DNA from: Pseudomonadota bacterium
GTDB lineage: Bacteria > Pseudomonadota > Gammaproteobacteria > Burkholderiales > Burkholderiaceae
Direction: 5' to 3'
Length of the DNA: 37,891 bases
Assembly (NCBI GenBank): GCA_021783435.1
Contig: JAJXUC010000017.1
Span: 1 to 37,891 of the forward strand
Part shown: piece by piece, positions 1-8,044 of the stretch
Numbering within the stretch: position 1 is the stretch's first letter
Layout of the letters: every line of letters starts with the position of its first letter
Position numbers and translations under genes: made by a program
Notes under the pieces: model-generated
Database searches by the model: none
What the model saw: only the letters and a program-made list of their open reading frames with translations
Told to the model about the DNA's origin: nothing

Positions 1-128
1 TGAACAAGCGCTCCATGGCCACCGGCTATGCGGGTTTGGATAATGACTTGTTTTATCTCGACAAAACCATGATGGTCTTCGGCGACGCCAAGAAGGTGAT
101 CGAGGACATTACCAAAGCCATCGAATAA
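1..128 (+). CDS. pntB: NAD(P) transhydrogenase subunit beta, 3' end only
   Basis: The window opens inside this gene and only the last 41 codons are present, ending in TAA at 126-128. The product of the full gene is the membrane subunit of proton-translocating transhydrogenase, which transfers hydride between NADH and NADP and carries the NADP-binding domain III at its C-terminus. The visible tail reads as [13 protein letters not shown], then [14 protein letters not shown], which matches the conserved end of PntB (KRSM.xGYAGxxN and FGDAKK segments). The rest of the gene and presumably pntA lie upstream of the window. A strong terminator follows directly. Identification rests on this short tail and recall of the family. 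Confidence 0.88.
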   Translation, partial: NKRSMATGYAGLDNDLFYLDKTMMVFGDAKKVIEDITKAIE

Positions 129-142
129 GTTGGGTTTTACAC

Positions 143-168
143 AAAGGCCGCCTTCGGGCGGCCTTTTT
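143..168 (+). terminator. Rho-independent terminator of pntB
   Basis: A 10-bp perfect stem (AAAGGCCGCC / GGCGGCCTTT) closes a TTCG tetraloop, and the 3' arm runs into a tract of five T. It begins 14 bases after the pntB stop codon, so it most likely ends the pnt transcript before the H-NS gene. Confidence 0.93.
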
Positions 169-238
169 CATGCCATGAGTTTTGAATTATGATGTCAACA
201 TTCTGATTTTTTTCATGCTCAAACCCGAGGAGGTCCCG

Positions 239-541
239 ATGTCGTCCTATAAAGAATTGCTCTCTCAAATTGAAATGCTCAAGCAGCAGGCCGAATCGCA
301 GCGCAAGACGGAAATCTCCCAAGTCGTGGCCGATATTCGCGCGAAAATGCAGGAGTACGGAATCAGCCTAAGCGATCTGGGCTCCACGAGCCGCAGTTCG
401 CGCAGCAAGGGCACCACCGTTGCCGCGAAATACCGCCACCCCAAAACTGGCGACACCTGGACCGGTCGCGGCAAGATGCCCAAATGGCTGCAGGGTGAAG
501 TCAATACCGGCAAGCGCAAGGAAGATTTTCTGATCGCCTAA
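239..541 (+). CDS. H-NS family nucleoid-associated protein
   Basis: This 100-residue protein should bind and silence AT-rich or foreign DNA as an oligomer. The first half (about residues 1-50) is a charged helical, coiled-coil-like region starting SSYKELLSQIEMLKQQ. A Ser/Arg-rich linker follows, and the C-terminal DNA-binding part contains KYRHPKTGDTWTGRGKMPKWL-type sequence with the T-W-x-G-R-G core typical of H-NS proteins in betaproteobacteria. The ATG at 239 is chosen because AGGAGG-like sequence (about 228-234) sits at the right distance; an upstream in-frame ATG at 182 would add 19 hydrophobic residues not expected in the family. It is transcribed alone between two hairpins. Many genomes of this group carry several paralogues, so I give no symbol. 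Confidence 0.92.
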   Translation: MSSYKELLSQIEMLKQQAESQRKTEISQVVADIRAKMQEYGISLSDLGSTSRSSRSKGTTVAAKYRHPKTGDTWTGRGKMPKWLQGEVNTGKRKEDFLIA

Positions 542-586
542 GGCGCTCCAGGCCAGCCCGTGGCCGTGGCCACCGGGGTTGCGCAC

Positions 587-618
587 AAACGGCCCTGAGT
601 TATTGCTCAGGGCCGTTT
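587..618 (+). terminator. Hairpin downstream of the H-NS gene
   Basis: A perfect 13-bp stem (AAACGGCCCTGAG / CTCAGGGCCGTTT) with a six-base loop starts 45 bases after the H-NS stop codon. It ends in GTTTCGCTT rather than a clean T tract, so it is a weaker intrinsic terminator or a 3'-end stabilising hairpin. Confidence 0.65.
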
Positions 619-1312
619 CGCTTCTGGGTTCCCACTTTAAGCGCGACTTCAAGGTTCGGCGTATGTCGAGAACAAGACCGCTGGCCGCATCACGGTGTCG
701 AATCGTCGCCCTTTGACTGAATGGAATACGGCCGAGGCCTGCATGTCCCGAGGCATCTTGATATTCATCGAACAATGCGCCTTGGGGTATGAGGGGGTAT
801 CCAACCCTCTCGATCAGGATCAGGGAGCTTTGTGCGAAGCGCACGAAGAGAGGCCATGTCCTGGTTGTTTCCATGTGACGGTTCAAATCGAGGCGTGGCT
901 TGCCCATGACGGTTTGCCGATTCGCGACGCGCATGCCACGGCAGCGGATCCACATCGCGTGCCCATGCAGATTCCAGATTCGCGTGCGCACGTCCGGGCA
1001 GGTGTATTCCGGCACGATTCATGTTTTGTCGACCGTCCAATATCGCGAGCATGTTGGCGCCATGATCATGACGCTTCGCGCTGGGATTGCTTGATGTGGC
1101 GCAGTGCGACATGACATGGGTGTGGCCGCCGCAATTGCGCCGCGGAATGCCTGCTGCGCGGCGTTACGGCGCTCGTGGCGAGAATGCGTGCGGGCAGCAA
1201 TCGTCAAGCGTGCGGGTGGATTTCGTCGTTTCAGTGCGTTTTCTCGAAGTGTTTACATCCTGTCATGTTCATTTCGGGCTAATTTGGCGCATATTAGTCA
1301 GCAAAGTGACAA
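619..1312. other. Intergenic stretch without a supportable gene
   Basis: About 700 bases between the H-NS hairpin and the Crp/Fnr regulator. Base composition looks visibly less GC-rich than the flanks. The longest open frames (for example a 139-codon GTG-initiated frame at 695-1114) have mixed third-position bases, no ribosome binding site I would trust, and no recognisable motif, so I do not call them. I see no tRNA, no insertion sequence ends and no convincing terminator. The last 80 bases probably hold the promoter of the regulator. Decayed coding sequence or unknown regulatory DNA are both possible. Confidence 0.5.
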
Positions 1313-1321
1313 TTGATAAAG

Positions 1322-2071
1322 ATGAAGCCAAAGGACTACGCAGAAATCATCCAGTCTTGCCGCTGGATGGCGGACTTGCAGGAATCCGAGCGCACGCGTG
1401 TACACCAGGATTTGAGTGTGCGGATTGCCGAGCCGGGGGATGTGCTGTGCCGCAGCGGCGAAGTCGCGGGGCAATGGGTGGGCGTGCTCAGCGGGCTGGT
1501 CAAGGTTGCCGCCGTATCGACGGCAGGCAAGACACTGGCCTACACCGGCGTGGCTCCAAGCGGATGGTTTGGCGAAGGCGTCCTGCTGAGGCGCGGAGTT
1601 TGGCCGTGCGATGCCATCGCCCTGCGCCGAAGCCATATCGGATTGCTGCCGGCAAGCACTTTTTTCTGGCTGATGGACCGCAGCCTTGTGTTCAACCGCG
1701 TCATCATCAACCAGCTCAACGAGCGGCTCAGCCAATTCATCAACCAGCTGCAGATCGATCGCATATCGGGTTCGGATGAACGCGTGGCCCACACCCTGGC
1801 GGCGATGTTTCATCCCGTGCTGTATCCGGGGGTCGGTCATGTGCTGCGCGTCACCCAGGATGAACTTGGGCAACTGTGTGGTTTGTCGCGTCAGCGCGTG
1901 AACCAAGCCCTGCAACGCCTGATGGGCCTTGGGCTGCTGCGTTTGCGCTATGGCGGGATCGAGGTCCCCGATGCGCAGCGTCTGCGGGCATTCGGCGTCG
2001 GCATGCAGGGGTTGCGCGCCGCTGCGCCGTCAAGGGAAGCTGCGGCCCAGCAGTTCGACGATATCGACTGA
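1322..2071 (+). CDS. Crp/Fnr family transcriptional regulator
   Basis: A 249-residue protein with the two-domain layout of the family. Residues of roughly 20-140 form a cyclic-nucleotide-binding-type beta roll (VLCRSGEVAGQWVGVLSG, then a GWFGEG turn). A long dimerisation helix follows, then a winged helix-turn-helix near the C-terminus with TQDELGQLCGLSRQRVNQAL. The recognition segment SRQRVNQ differs from both CRP (SRETVGR) and FNR, so its DNA box cannot be predicted from those. It lacks the N-terminal cysteine cluster of oxygen-sensing FNR. Start: ATG at 1322; a TTG at 1313 is in frame. The gene ends inside the opposite-strand methyltransferase gene. Ligand and targets are unknown. Confidence 0.88.
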   Translation: MKPKDYAEIIQSCRWMADLQESERTRVHQDLSVRIAEPGDVLCRSGEVAGQWVGVLSGLVKVAAVSTAGKTLAYTGVAPSGWFGEGVLLRRGVWPCDAIALRRSHIGLLPASTFFWLMDRSLVFNRVIINQLNERLSQFINQLQIDRISGSDERVAHTLAAMFHPVLYPGVGHVLRVTQDELGQLCGLSRQRVNQALQRLMGLGLLRLRYGGIEVPDAQRLRAFGVGMQGLRAAAPSREAAAQQFDDID

Positions 2072-2695
2072 GCCCGGTCCGCGCCGGGGCTCGGCTTGAA
2101 GCATGACGCCGATCTCATGTGCGCCGGAAGGGTGATCCACGCGCGTGTAGGGCGGACCTGGCCATCGCCATTGGGACGCGGGAAACAATGCGCGCATGCC
2201 ATGAATATCGCAGTGGTAGGGCGGCCCCTGGATCAGGCCCTCAGCCGCTCCCGGTTTGGGCGCCTGCATGAAGAGCGCGTAGAGGCGCCCGTGAGGGGCC
2301 AGCCAATCGCGCAAACGTGCCGCGTAGATGCTCCAGTCGTCCGGATGCAGGGCGCAAAGGCAGGTTTGTTCATAAATGGCGTCGAACCCGGCCTGCGGCG
2401 ACCAGGTGCGCACGTCGGCCTGGAGAACCGTGGCCTCTAGGCCAGCTTGACCGAGGCGCCGCCTGACACCCTCCACCGCTGCGGGGGCGTAGTCCAGCGC
2501 CGTGACATCAAACCCGGCGGCGGCAAGCGCGAGGACTTCGTGGCCGTTTCCGCAGCCCGGCACGAGAATGCGGCAGGGCAACAGGCTGCCTTCGCGCAGC
2601 CAGGCCTGAAGCTGGGGGTTGGCCGCGCCGCGGTCCCAGGGCGTTGTGCCCTGCTCGAAGCGTTGCTGCCAGAATTGAAGGTCGGGTCCTGTCAT
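2030..2695 (-). CDS. TPMT-family SAM-dependent methyltransferase
   Basis: A 221-residue class I methyltransferase of the thiopurine S-methyltransferase family, likely methylating a thiol, selenium/tellurium species or small xenobiotic. The N-terminus has FWQQRFEQGTTPWDRG, the TPWD element typical of TPMT proteins. The SAM-binding motif I is ILVPGCGNGHE, followed by the acidic strand VTALDYAPAAVE. The C-terminal part contains the PPY and EIGVML segments seen in the family. ATG at 2695 is chosen because GGAGAC lies about ten bases upstream on the minus strand; longer open sequence upstream runs over the mlaF leader. Its last 42 bases overlap the 3' end of the Crp/Fnr gene tail to tail. Substrate is not deducible. 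Confidence 0.87.
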   Translation of the reverse strand: MTGPDLQFWQQRFEQGTTPWDRGAANPQLQAWLREGSLLPCRILVPGCGNGHEVLALAAAGFDVTALDYAPAAVEGVRRRLGQAGLEATVLQADVRTWSPQAGFDAIYEQTCLCALHPDDWSIYAARLRDWLAPHGRLYALFMQAPKPGAAEGLIQGPPYHCDIHGMRALFPASQWRWPGPPYTRVDHPSGAHEIGVMLQAEPRRGPGSVDIVELLGRSFP

Positions 2696-2916
2696 GGCGG
2701 GTAGCGTCTCCAGTGGATCGGCGCAGTCTCGACCTGATTGGAGAGACCTTGTCGCCAGGCTGGTATTGTGCTCCGGCAGTCCCGTTTCCAGCGGTTGGAG
2801 CCGGCTCTCCGCTGGGTCCACGCTGGCTGAGCGACAACGGTCGGACGCAATTCCCGCGGCTCAATAGAATGCACATCCTGATTCGGGGTAACCCGGATAC
2901 CCTGCAACGCGAGCGC

Positions 2917-3741
2917 ATGCCCCAACCATCCAATCAGCCCCTGGTCGAATTTGCCGCAGTCGATTTCGGCTATGACACGCGCCTGGTTCTCGGCAATGTG
3001 TCGTTCCGCGTCATGCCGGGGCAGGTCGTCGCCGTCATGGGCGCCTCCGGGGGCGGCAAAACCACCGTCCTGCGCTTGATCGGTGGCCAGGTCCGCGCTC
3101 GCGCGGGTTCGGTGCGTTTCGACGGGCAGGATGTGGGCGCGATGACCCATGCCGAGATTTATGCCGCGCGCCGCCGCATGGGCATGTTGTTCCAGATGGG
3201 GGCGTTGTTCACCGACCAAACCGTGTTTGACAACGTGGCCTTCGCGCTGCGTGAGCACACGCGGTTGCCGGAAGGCATGATTCGGGATCTTGTGCTCATG
3301 AAGCTCAACGCCGTGGGGTTGCGCGGGGCGCGCGATCTCTATCCCGCGCAGTTGTCCGGCGGCATGGCCCGGCGCGTGGCTCTGGCGCGCGCCATTGCGC
3401 TGGATCCGGCCTTGGTGATGTACGACGAACCGTTCGCGGGACTCGACCCCATCTCGCTGGGCATCTCGGCTCGGCTGATCCGGACCTTGAACGACGCCTT
3501 GGGGCTGACGAGCATCGTGGTCTCGCACGATGTGGACGAAACATTCGCGATCGCGGACCAGGTGTTCATTCTCGGTAACGGGACGCTCATCGCCCAGGGC
3601 ACGCCGGACGCGCTGCGAGCCAGCGCCGATCCGCTGGTGCACCAGTTCGTGCGCGGCGAACCCGACGGACCGGTCGGGTTCCACTACCCGGCGCCACCGC
3701 TCCAGGCCGATTTCCTGGGTGCCCGCGGAACCAGATCATGA
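2917..3741 (+). CDS. mlaF: Phospholipid transport ABC ATPase MlaF
   Basis: A 274-residue ABC ATPase that powers the inner-membrane MlaFEDB complex, which moves phospholipids between the inner membrane and the periplasmic carrier MlaC. Visible motifs: Walker A GASGGGKT (residues 42-49), Q-loop in MGMLFQMGALF, signature LSGGMARRVALARA, Walker B LVMYDEPFAGLD, and the switch histidine in VVSHDVDET. The FQ..ALF Q-loop is characteristic of MlaF-type ATPases. ATG at 2917 gives the usual N-terminus with ...PLVEFAAVDFGY; an in-frame ATG at 2869 is possible but would add 16 atypical residues. It is the first gene of the mlaFEDACB operon and is divergent from the methyltransferase gene. Confidence 0.95.
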   Translation: MPQPSNQPLVEFAAVDFGYDTRLVLGNVSFRVMPGQVVAVMGASGGGKTTVLRLIGGQVRARAGSVRFDGQDVGAMTHAEIYAARRRMGMLFQMGALFTDQTVFDNVAFALREHTRLPEGMIRDLVLMKLNAVGLRGARDLYPAQLSGGMARRVALARAIALDPALVMYDEPFAGLDPISLGISARLIRTLNDALGLTSIVVSHDVDETFAIADQVFILGNGTLIAQGTPDALRASADPLVHQFVRGEPDGPVGFHYPAPPLQADFLGARGTRS

Positions 3742-3817
3742 GCGAGAGGCATATGCCCCGGGAGATGCTCTCCAGGCTGTCCCAGGCCATCGTTCGCCAC
3801 CCGAGGCTGGACAAGGC

Positions 3818-4606
3818 ATGAAGACTCCCCTGCAATTCGTCGCCGCAGTGGGGGCCAGAACGCGCGGGCTGCTTCAGGATCTCGGCTATGGTCTGCGCCT
3901 GTTCCTGCGCTTGCTGGTCTTGCTGCCACGCACGTTGCGCCGCCCGCAGCTCATCGTGCAGCAGGTTTTTTTCCTGGGCAACTATTCGTTGTCCATCATC
4001 GCCGTGTCAGGCCTGTTTGTCGGCTTCGTGCTCGGCCTCCAGGGCTACTACACGCTGTCGCGCTATGGCGCGGCCAATTCCCTGGGCCTGGTCGTGGCGC
4101 TGTCGCTTGTGCGCGAACTCGGCCCTGTGGTGACTGCACTCCTGTTCGCCGGGCGCGCGGGAACCTCGCTGACGGCGGAAATCGGCCTGATGAAGGCAGG
4201 CGAGCAAATCACCGCCATGGAGATGATGGCCGTCGATCCGCTCGCGCGCATCCTCGCCCCGCGCTTCATCGGCGGCATATTCACCATGCCGCTGCTGGCC
4301 GCGGTGTTCAGCGCGGTGGGCATCGTCGGCGGCTACATCGTCGGCGTGATGATGATCGGCGTCGACGCCGGGGCGTTCTGGTCGCAGATGCAGGGCGGCG
4401 TGGATGTGTTCAAGGATGTGGGCAATGGCGTGATCAAGAGCGTGGTGTTCGGGGTCGCCGTGACTTTCGTCGCCCTGTACCAGGGCTGGCGCGCGCAACC
4501 CACGCCCGAGGGCGTGTCGCGCGCCACCACCCGCACCGTGGTGGTGGCCTCGCTGGCGGTGCTGGGTCTGGACTTTGTCTTGACGGCGCTGATGTTCAGC
4601 ACATGA
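3818..4606 (+). CDS. mlaE: Phospholipid transport ABC permease MlaE
   Basis: The 262-residue multi-span permease of the Mla complex. It contains the family signature regions VRELGPVVTALLFAGRAGTS and LTAEIGLMKAGEQITAMEMM, followed by DPLARILAPRFIGG and several hydrophobic segments reaching the C-terminus. Start at ATG 3818 gives the normal length; the frame is open further upstream into mlaF but that extension is not hydrophobic or conserved in type. It lies 76 bases after mlaF; its stop codon is followed directly by another ATG in the frame of mlaD. Confidence 0.95.
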   Translation: MKTPLQFVAAVGARTRGLLQDLGYGLRLFLRLLVLLPRTLRRPQLIVQQVFFLGNYSLSIIAVSGLFVGFVLGLQGYYTLSRYGAANSLGLVVALSLVRELGPVVTALLFAGRAGTSLTAEIGLMKAGEQITAMEMMAVDPLARILAPRFIGGIFTMPLLAAVFSAVGIVGGYIVGVMMIGVDAGAFWSQMQGGVDVFKDVGNGVIKSVVFGVAVTFVALYQGWRAQPTPEGVSRATTRTVVVASLAVLGLDFVLTALMFST

Positions 4607-4669
4607 ATGTTTGGCGCCCTGCCGTTCCTGCGTGCAGCAGCGAACGGGGAGGGCGAAAAGGAGTCTGGC

Positions 4670-5149
4670 ATGGAGAGTAAGAAGGTTGATGTCTGGGTGG
4701 GACTGTTCGTGCTGATCGGCGCGGCGGCTCTGCTGTTCCTGGCGCTCAAGGCCGGCAATTTGCTGAGTCTGAATTTCGGCCCGACCTATGATGTCAGCGC
4801 CGAGTTCGACAATATCGGCGGACTGAAGGCGGACGCACCGGTCAAAAGCGCGGGAGTCGTTGTCGGACGCGTGGCCGGCATCCAGTTCGACAACCGGACC
4901 TTCCAGGCCAAGGTCACGCTGGCGCTGGATCAGCGCTATAAGTTTCCCACCGATACCTCGGCCAAGATCCTGACCTCAGGGCTGCTCGGCGACCAGTACG
5001 TTGGGCTTGATCCCGGGGCCTCGGAGAAGAATCTTCACAATGGCGGCATGATTCAAAACACGCAATCCGCCGTGGTGCTGGAAAATCTCATCGGGCAGTT
5101 CCTCTACAACAAGGCCGCCTCCGGAAACTCCGGGTCGGGCGCGAAATAA
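4670..5149 (+). CDS. mlaD: Outer-membrane lipid asymmetry protein MlaD (MCE domain)
   Basis: A 159-residue membrane-anchored MCE protein that forms a hexameric ring on MlaE and hands lipid to MlaC. It starts with a short cytoplasmic stretch and one membrane helix (WVGLFVLIGAAALLFLAL), then the MCE domain with VSAEFDNIGGLKADAPVKSAG and GLLGDQYVGLDPG. ATG at 4670 has a good AAGGAG site at 4658-4663; starting at the ATG at 4607 would put a polar stretch before the anchor. Length is typical of the short MlaD form. Confidence 0.95.
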   Translation: MESKKVDVWVGLFVLIGAAALLFLALKAGNLLSLNFGPTYDVSAEFDNIGGLKADAPVKSAGVVVGRVAGIQFDNRTFQAKVTLALDQRYKFPTDTSAKILTSGLLGDQYVGLDPGASEKNLHNGGMIQNTQSAVVLENLIGQFLYNKAASGNSGSGAK

Positions 5150-5164
5150 TCTCTTCAGGAGCAA

Positions 5165-6046
5165 GTGTTGAACCCAGGCCACGCAGCCAAACCCCACCCG
5201 ACGCGCCGACACCTGCGCGCAGTGCCAGGCCTCGTGCTGGCCGCAAGCCTGCTGGCGGGGTGCGCCACGAACAATCCGCAGGATCCGCTCGAGCCGTACA
5301 ACCGCGCGATGTTCACCTTCAACAGCAAAGTCGACAAGGCGGTCGTCAAGCCGGTGGCCATCGGCTACAAGGACGTCGTCCCCACGCCCATGCGCCATGG
5401 CGTGACCAACTTTTTCGGCAACCTGGGCGACGCCTGGTCCATGACGAACGACTTTCTCCAGGGCCATATCGTCACGGGTCTCAACGGCTTCATGCGGGTG
5501 GGTGTGAATACCGTGTTCGGCCTGTTCGGCGTGCTCGACATCTCCACTGAAATGGGTCTTTACAAACAGCCGAATGATTTTGGCCTGACGCTCGCGCGCT
5601 ACGGCGTGCCGTCCGGTCCATTTTTCGTCATCCCGCTGTTGGGACCCAGCACGGTGCGCGACGCCGCCGGCACTGGGGTCGACATGTACTACGCGCCGTT
5701 GAACTACACCACCAACGAGATCGCGGTGCGCAACGCGGCTTCGGCATTGCATCTCATCAATTCGCGCGCCAATTTGCTGACCACCACCGATTTGCTGGAG
5801 CAGATCGCCCTCGACCCATACATTTTCACGCGCGATGCCTATCTGCAGCGGCGCAGAGCCCATGTCAAGGCCGTGCGCAGCGAAGGCATCCTGTCTCCCG
5901 GGCCTGTCGACGAGGGCGGCGACAGTGGTGGCGAGCTAGATCCTGACGCGGCCGCCCCGGCCGCGCCCGCGGCGACACTGGCTGCATCGGCGCCGCCTGC
6001 CACGTCTCCGGCCCCGGCTGCCGTCCTTTCCACAGCGCGCCCCTGA
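5165..6046 (+). CDS. mlaA: Outer-membrane lipoprotein MlaA (VacJ)
   Basis: A 293-residue lipoprotein that, in the outer membrane with a porin partner, removes phospholipid from the outer leaflet and passes it to MlaC. The signal sequence ends in the lipobox LLAGC (Cys33), and the mature part starts with the family motif DPLEPYNRAMFTFN and continues with GVTNFFGNLGD, TEMGLYKQPNDFG and LPLLG-type sequence (IPLLGPSTVRDAAG). The last 45 residues are an Ala/Pro-rich tail unlikely to be folded. No ATG is available: GTG 5165 and TTG 5168 are adjacent candidates, and the AGGAG at 5157-5161 is better spaced for the TTG. In E. coli mlaA is unlinked; here it is inside the operon. Confidence 0.94.
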   Translation: MLNPGHAAKPHPTRRHLRAVPGLVLAASLLAGCATNNPQDPLEPYNRAMFTFNSKVDKAVVKPVAIGYKDVVPTPMRHGVTNFFGNLGDAWSMTNDFLQGHIVTGLNGFMRVGVNTVFGLFGVLDISTEMGLYKQPNDFGLTLARYGVPSGPFFVIPLLGPSTVRDAAGTGVDMYYAPLNYTTNEIAVRNAASALHLINSRANLLTTTDLLEQIALDPYIFTRDAYLQRRRAHVKAVRSEGILSPGPVDEGGDSGGELDPDAAAPAAPAATLAASAPPATSPAPAAVLSTARP

Positions 6047-6108
6047 GCGCGTCATCGTTCTTGCTCGGGGGGCGTTAAGACCTCGAGCCGAACCTTCCGG
6101 AGAACACC

Positions 6109-6747
6109 ATGTTTCGAACCCTGAAAGCTGCTTTCCTATTCCCTGTCCTGGCCCTGGGGCTGCTTGCTGCGCCCGCGGCACGGGCCGACACACCGGCACC
6201 GGTGCAGGTCATCCAAAAACTGTCGGAATCTGTGATGACGGCGGTCAACAACGACCCCGCCATCAAGTCGGGGGATCCGCAGAAGGTCATGCAGCTGGTC
6301 GAGACCACGGTGCTGCCATTCGTGGACTTTCAGCACATGACGGCATCGGCGGTCGGACGTTACTGGCGTCAAGCCACGCCCGAACAGCAGAAGGATCTAC
6401 AGCAGCAATTCAAGCTGCTGCTCATCCACACCTATTCCGGTGCCGTGAGCCAGATCAGGAACCAGAAGATCGACTACCTGCCGTTTCGCGCCGCGCCCGA
6501 TGCCACGAACGTCGTGGTGCGAACCCGCGTGATGAACAACGGCGAACCCATCCAGCTCGACTACCGCCTGGTGAAAGTCGGCAATGACTGGAAAATTACC
6601 GACGTCAACGTGATGGGGATCTGGTTGGTGGACAACTACCGCGGCGTCTTTGCACAGGAAATCGGTCAGAAGGGGATCAACGGGCTGATCCAGACGCTGG
6701 AAACCCGCAACAAGCAGCTGGCGCACGGCGGCCAGGGCCAGGGCTGA
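6109..6747 (+). CDS. mlaC: Periplasmic phospholipid carrier MlaC
   Basis: A 212-residue soluble carrier that shuttles phospholipid across the periplasm between MlaA and MlaFEDB. It has a Sec signal peptide (positive start, hydrophobic LFPVLALGLLAAPAARA, cleavage near ARA-DT). The mature part shows the Tol-Tol-type MlaC fold markers VLPFVDFQHMTASAVGRYW and the C-terminal WKITDVNVMGIWLVDNYR. A GGAG site lies at a good distance before the ATG. It is followed two bases later by mlaB. Confidence 0.95.
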   Translation: MFRTLKAAFLFPVLALGLLAAPAARADTPAPVQVIQKLSESVMTAVNNDPAIKSGDPQKVMQLVETTVLPFVDFQHMTASAVGRYWRQATPEQQKDLQQQFKLLLIHTYSGAVSQIRNQKIDYLPFRAAPDATNVVVRTRVMNNGEPIQLDYRLVKVGNDWKITDVNVMGIWLVDNYRGVFAQEIGQKGINGLIQTLETRNKQLAHGGQGQG

Positions 6748-6749
6748 AC

Positions 6750-7043
6750 ATGCCCGATTTCTCGCTCCCGACGCGCGTCACGGTCTCGGAGGCCGGCGCG
6801 GTTGTCTCACGCGCGCTGGCGGCCTTGCGTGCCGGCGATGCCTCGCAACCCTGGACCGTGGACGCATCGGCCCTGCAGACCTTCGATTCGTCCTGTCTGG
6901 CGCTGTTGCTCGAACTGCGGCGACATGCCGCAAGCCGCAGCCTGCGGGTGCTCGACGCGCCGCCGCGTCTGGCGCATCTTGCCACGGCCTACGGGTTGGA
7001 CTTCGCGTTGGTCGACATCGCCGTGCCAGCCACGCATGCCTGA
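6750..7043 (+). CDS. mlaB: STAS-domain protein MlaB
   Basis: A 97-residue single STAS domain that should bind and stabilise MlaF in the inner-membrane complex. The segment WTVDASALQTFDSSCLALLLEL contains the STAS helix-cap region (D-S-S) used by the family, followed by the RSLRVLDAPPRLAHLATAYGLD half. It begins two bases after the mlaC stop codon, consistent with translational coupling, and closes the mla set. Small and divergent, but position and domain agree. Confidence 0.9.
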   Translation: MPDFSLPTRVTVSEAGAVVSRALAALRAGDASQPWTVDASALQTFDSSCLALLLELRRHAASRSLRVLDAPPRLAHLATAYGLDFALVDIAVPATHA

Positions 7044-7084
7044 GAATCTTCCGGTTGCGGCCGGCCCGCAGCCATTGCCATTGC

Positions 7085-8044
7085 ATGCCTGATTCATCCA
7101 CGCTCGTTTCTTCGGTTCCCGCGGTTCGCTTCGATGCCATCGTCAAACGCTACGGCGCGCGCGCCGTGGTCGATGGCGTCAGCCTCGATATCGCCCAAGG
7201 GGAATTCTTCGCCCTGCTCGGGGCCAACGGCGCCGGCAAGACGACCCTGATCAGCATGCTCGCCGGCCTCACGCGCGCAAGCGCGGGCAGGGTTCAGGTG
7301 CTGGGGCGCGACGTCGCGCTGGATCCCATCGCCACGCGCCAGCTGCTGGGGGTCGTGCCGCAGGAACTGGTGTTCGATCCGTTCTTCACCGTGCGCGAAA
7401 CCCTGCGCCTGCAGTCCGGCTATTTCGGTCTGGACCGCAACGACGACTGGATCGATGCGCTGTTGCACAAGCTCGGTCTCACCTCCCAGGCCGAACAGAA
7501 CATGCGCCAGCTCTCCGGCGGCATGAAGCGCCGCGTGATGGTGGCCCAGGCCCTGGTGCACAAGCCTCCGGTCATCGTGCTGGACGAACCCACCGCAGGG
7601 GTGGACGTGGAGTTGCGCCAAAGCCTGTGGCAGTTCATCACCGAGCTGAATCGCCAGGGCCATACCGTGCTGCTGACCACGCACTACCTGGAGGAGGCCG
7701 AGGCGCTGTGCAGCCGCATCGGCATGCTCAAGCTGGGTCAGCTGGTGGCACTGGATTCGACCACGGCGCTGCTGTCGCGCTTTGCCTCCACGCAGATGCT
7801 GTTCCGCCTGCAGGCAGGCCGCCTTCCCCCTGAGTTGGAACTGCGCTGCAAGCCCGACGGTGGCCGGCTTGGCTGCACGGTGCGGGACGCCGCCGAGGTC
7901 GAGCAGATCCTTGGCGCCTTGCGCACCGCAGGTTGCGTGGTGGATGAGCTCGAGGTGCGCCGTGCCGACCTCGAAGACGCATTCATGCAGATCATGGGCC
8001 GCGGCGCGCGGCAGGCACAAGGCGCCGTGAAGGGGGCTCGATGA
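7085..8044 (+). CDS. ABC-2 type transporter ATPase (YadG-like)
   Basis: A 319-residue ABC ATPase paired with the following permease. Motifs: Walker A GANGAGKT, Q-loop VVPQELVFDPFFT, signature LSGGMKRRVMVAQA, Walker B VIVLDEPTAGVD, and switch histidine LTTHYLEEAE. The pair resembles E. coli YadG/YadH, for which the exported substrate is not established. ATG 7085 is chosen over an upstream TTG; no strong ribosome binding site is visible. The gene overlaps the permease by four bases (ATGA), so the two are translated together. Location just after mla genes suggests an envelope role, which is inference. Confidence 0.9.
   Translation: MPDSSTLVSSVPAVRFDAIVKRYGARAVVDGVSLDIAQGEFFALLGANGAGKTTLISMLAGLTRASAGRVQVLGRDVALDPIATRQLLGVVPQELVFDPFFTVRETLRLQSGYFGLDRNDDWIDALLHKLGLTSQAEQNMRQLSGGMKRRVMVAQALVHKPPVIVLDEPTAGVDVELRQSLWQFITELNRQGHTVLLTTHYLEEAEALCSRIGMLKLGQLVALDSTTALLSRFASTQMLFRLQAGRLPPELELRCKPDGGRLGCTVRDAAEVEQILGALRTAGCVVDELEVRRADLEDAFMQIMGRGARQAQGAVKGAR

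Noticed and set aside
368..1015. 215-codon minus-strand frame overlapping the H-NS gene
   Set aside because: Covers the H-NS coding region in antisense and its terminator hairpin; no recognisable product.
695..1114. 139-codon Cys/His-rich frame in the gene-poor interval
   Set aside because: GTG start without ribosome binding site, no third-position GC bias like the neighbours, and no recognisable zinc-binding fold.
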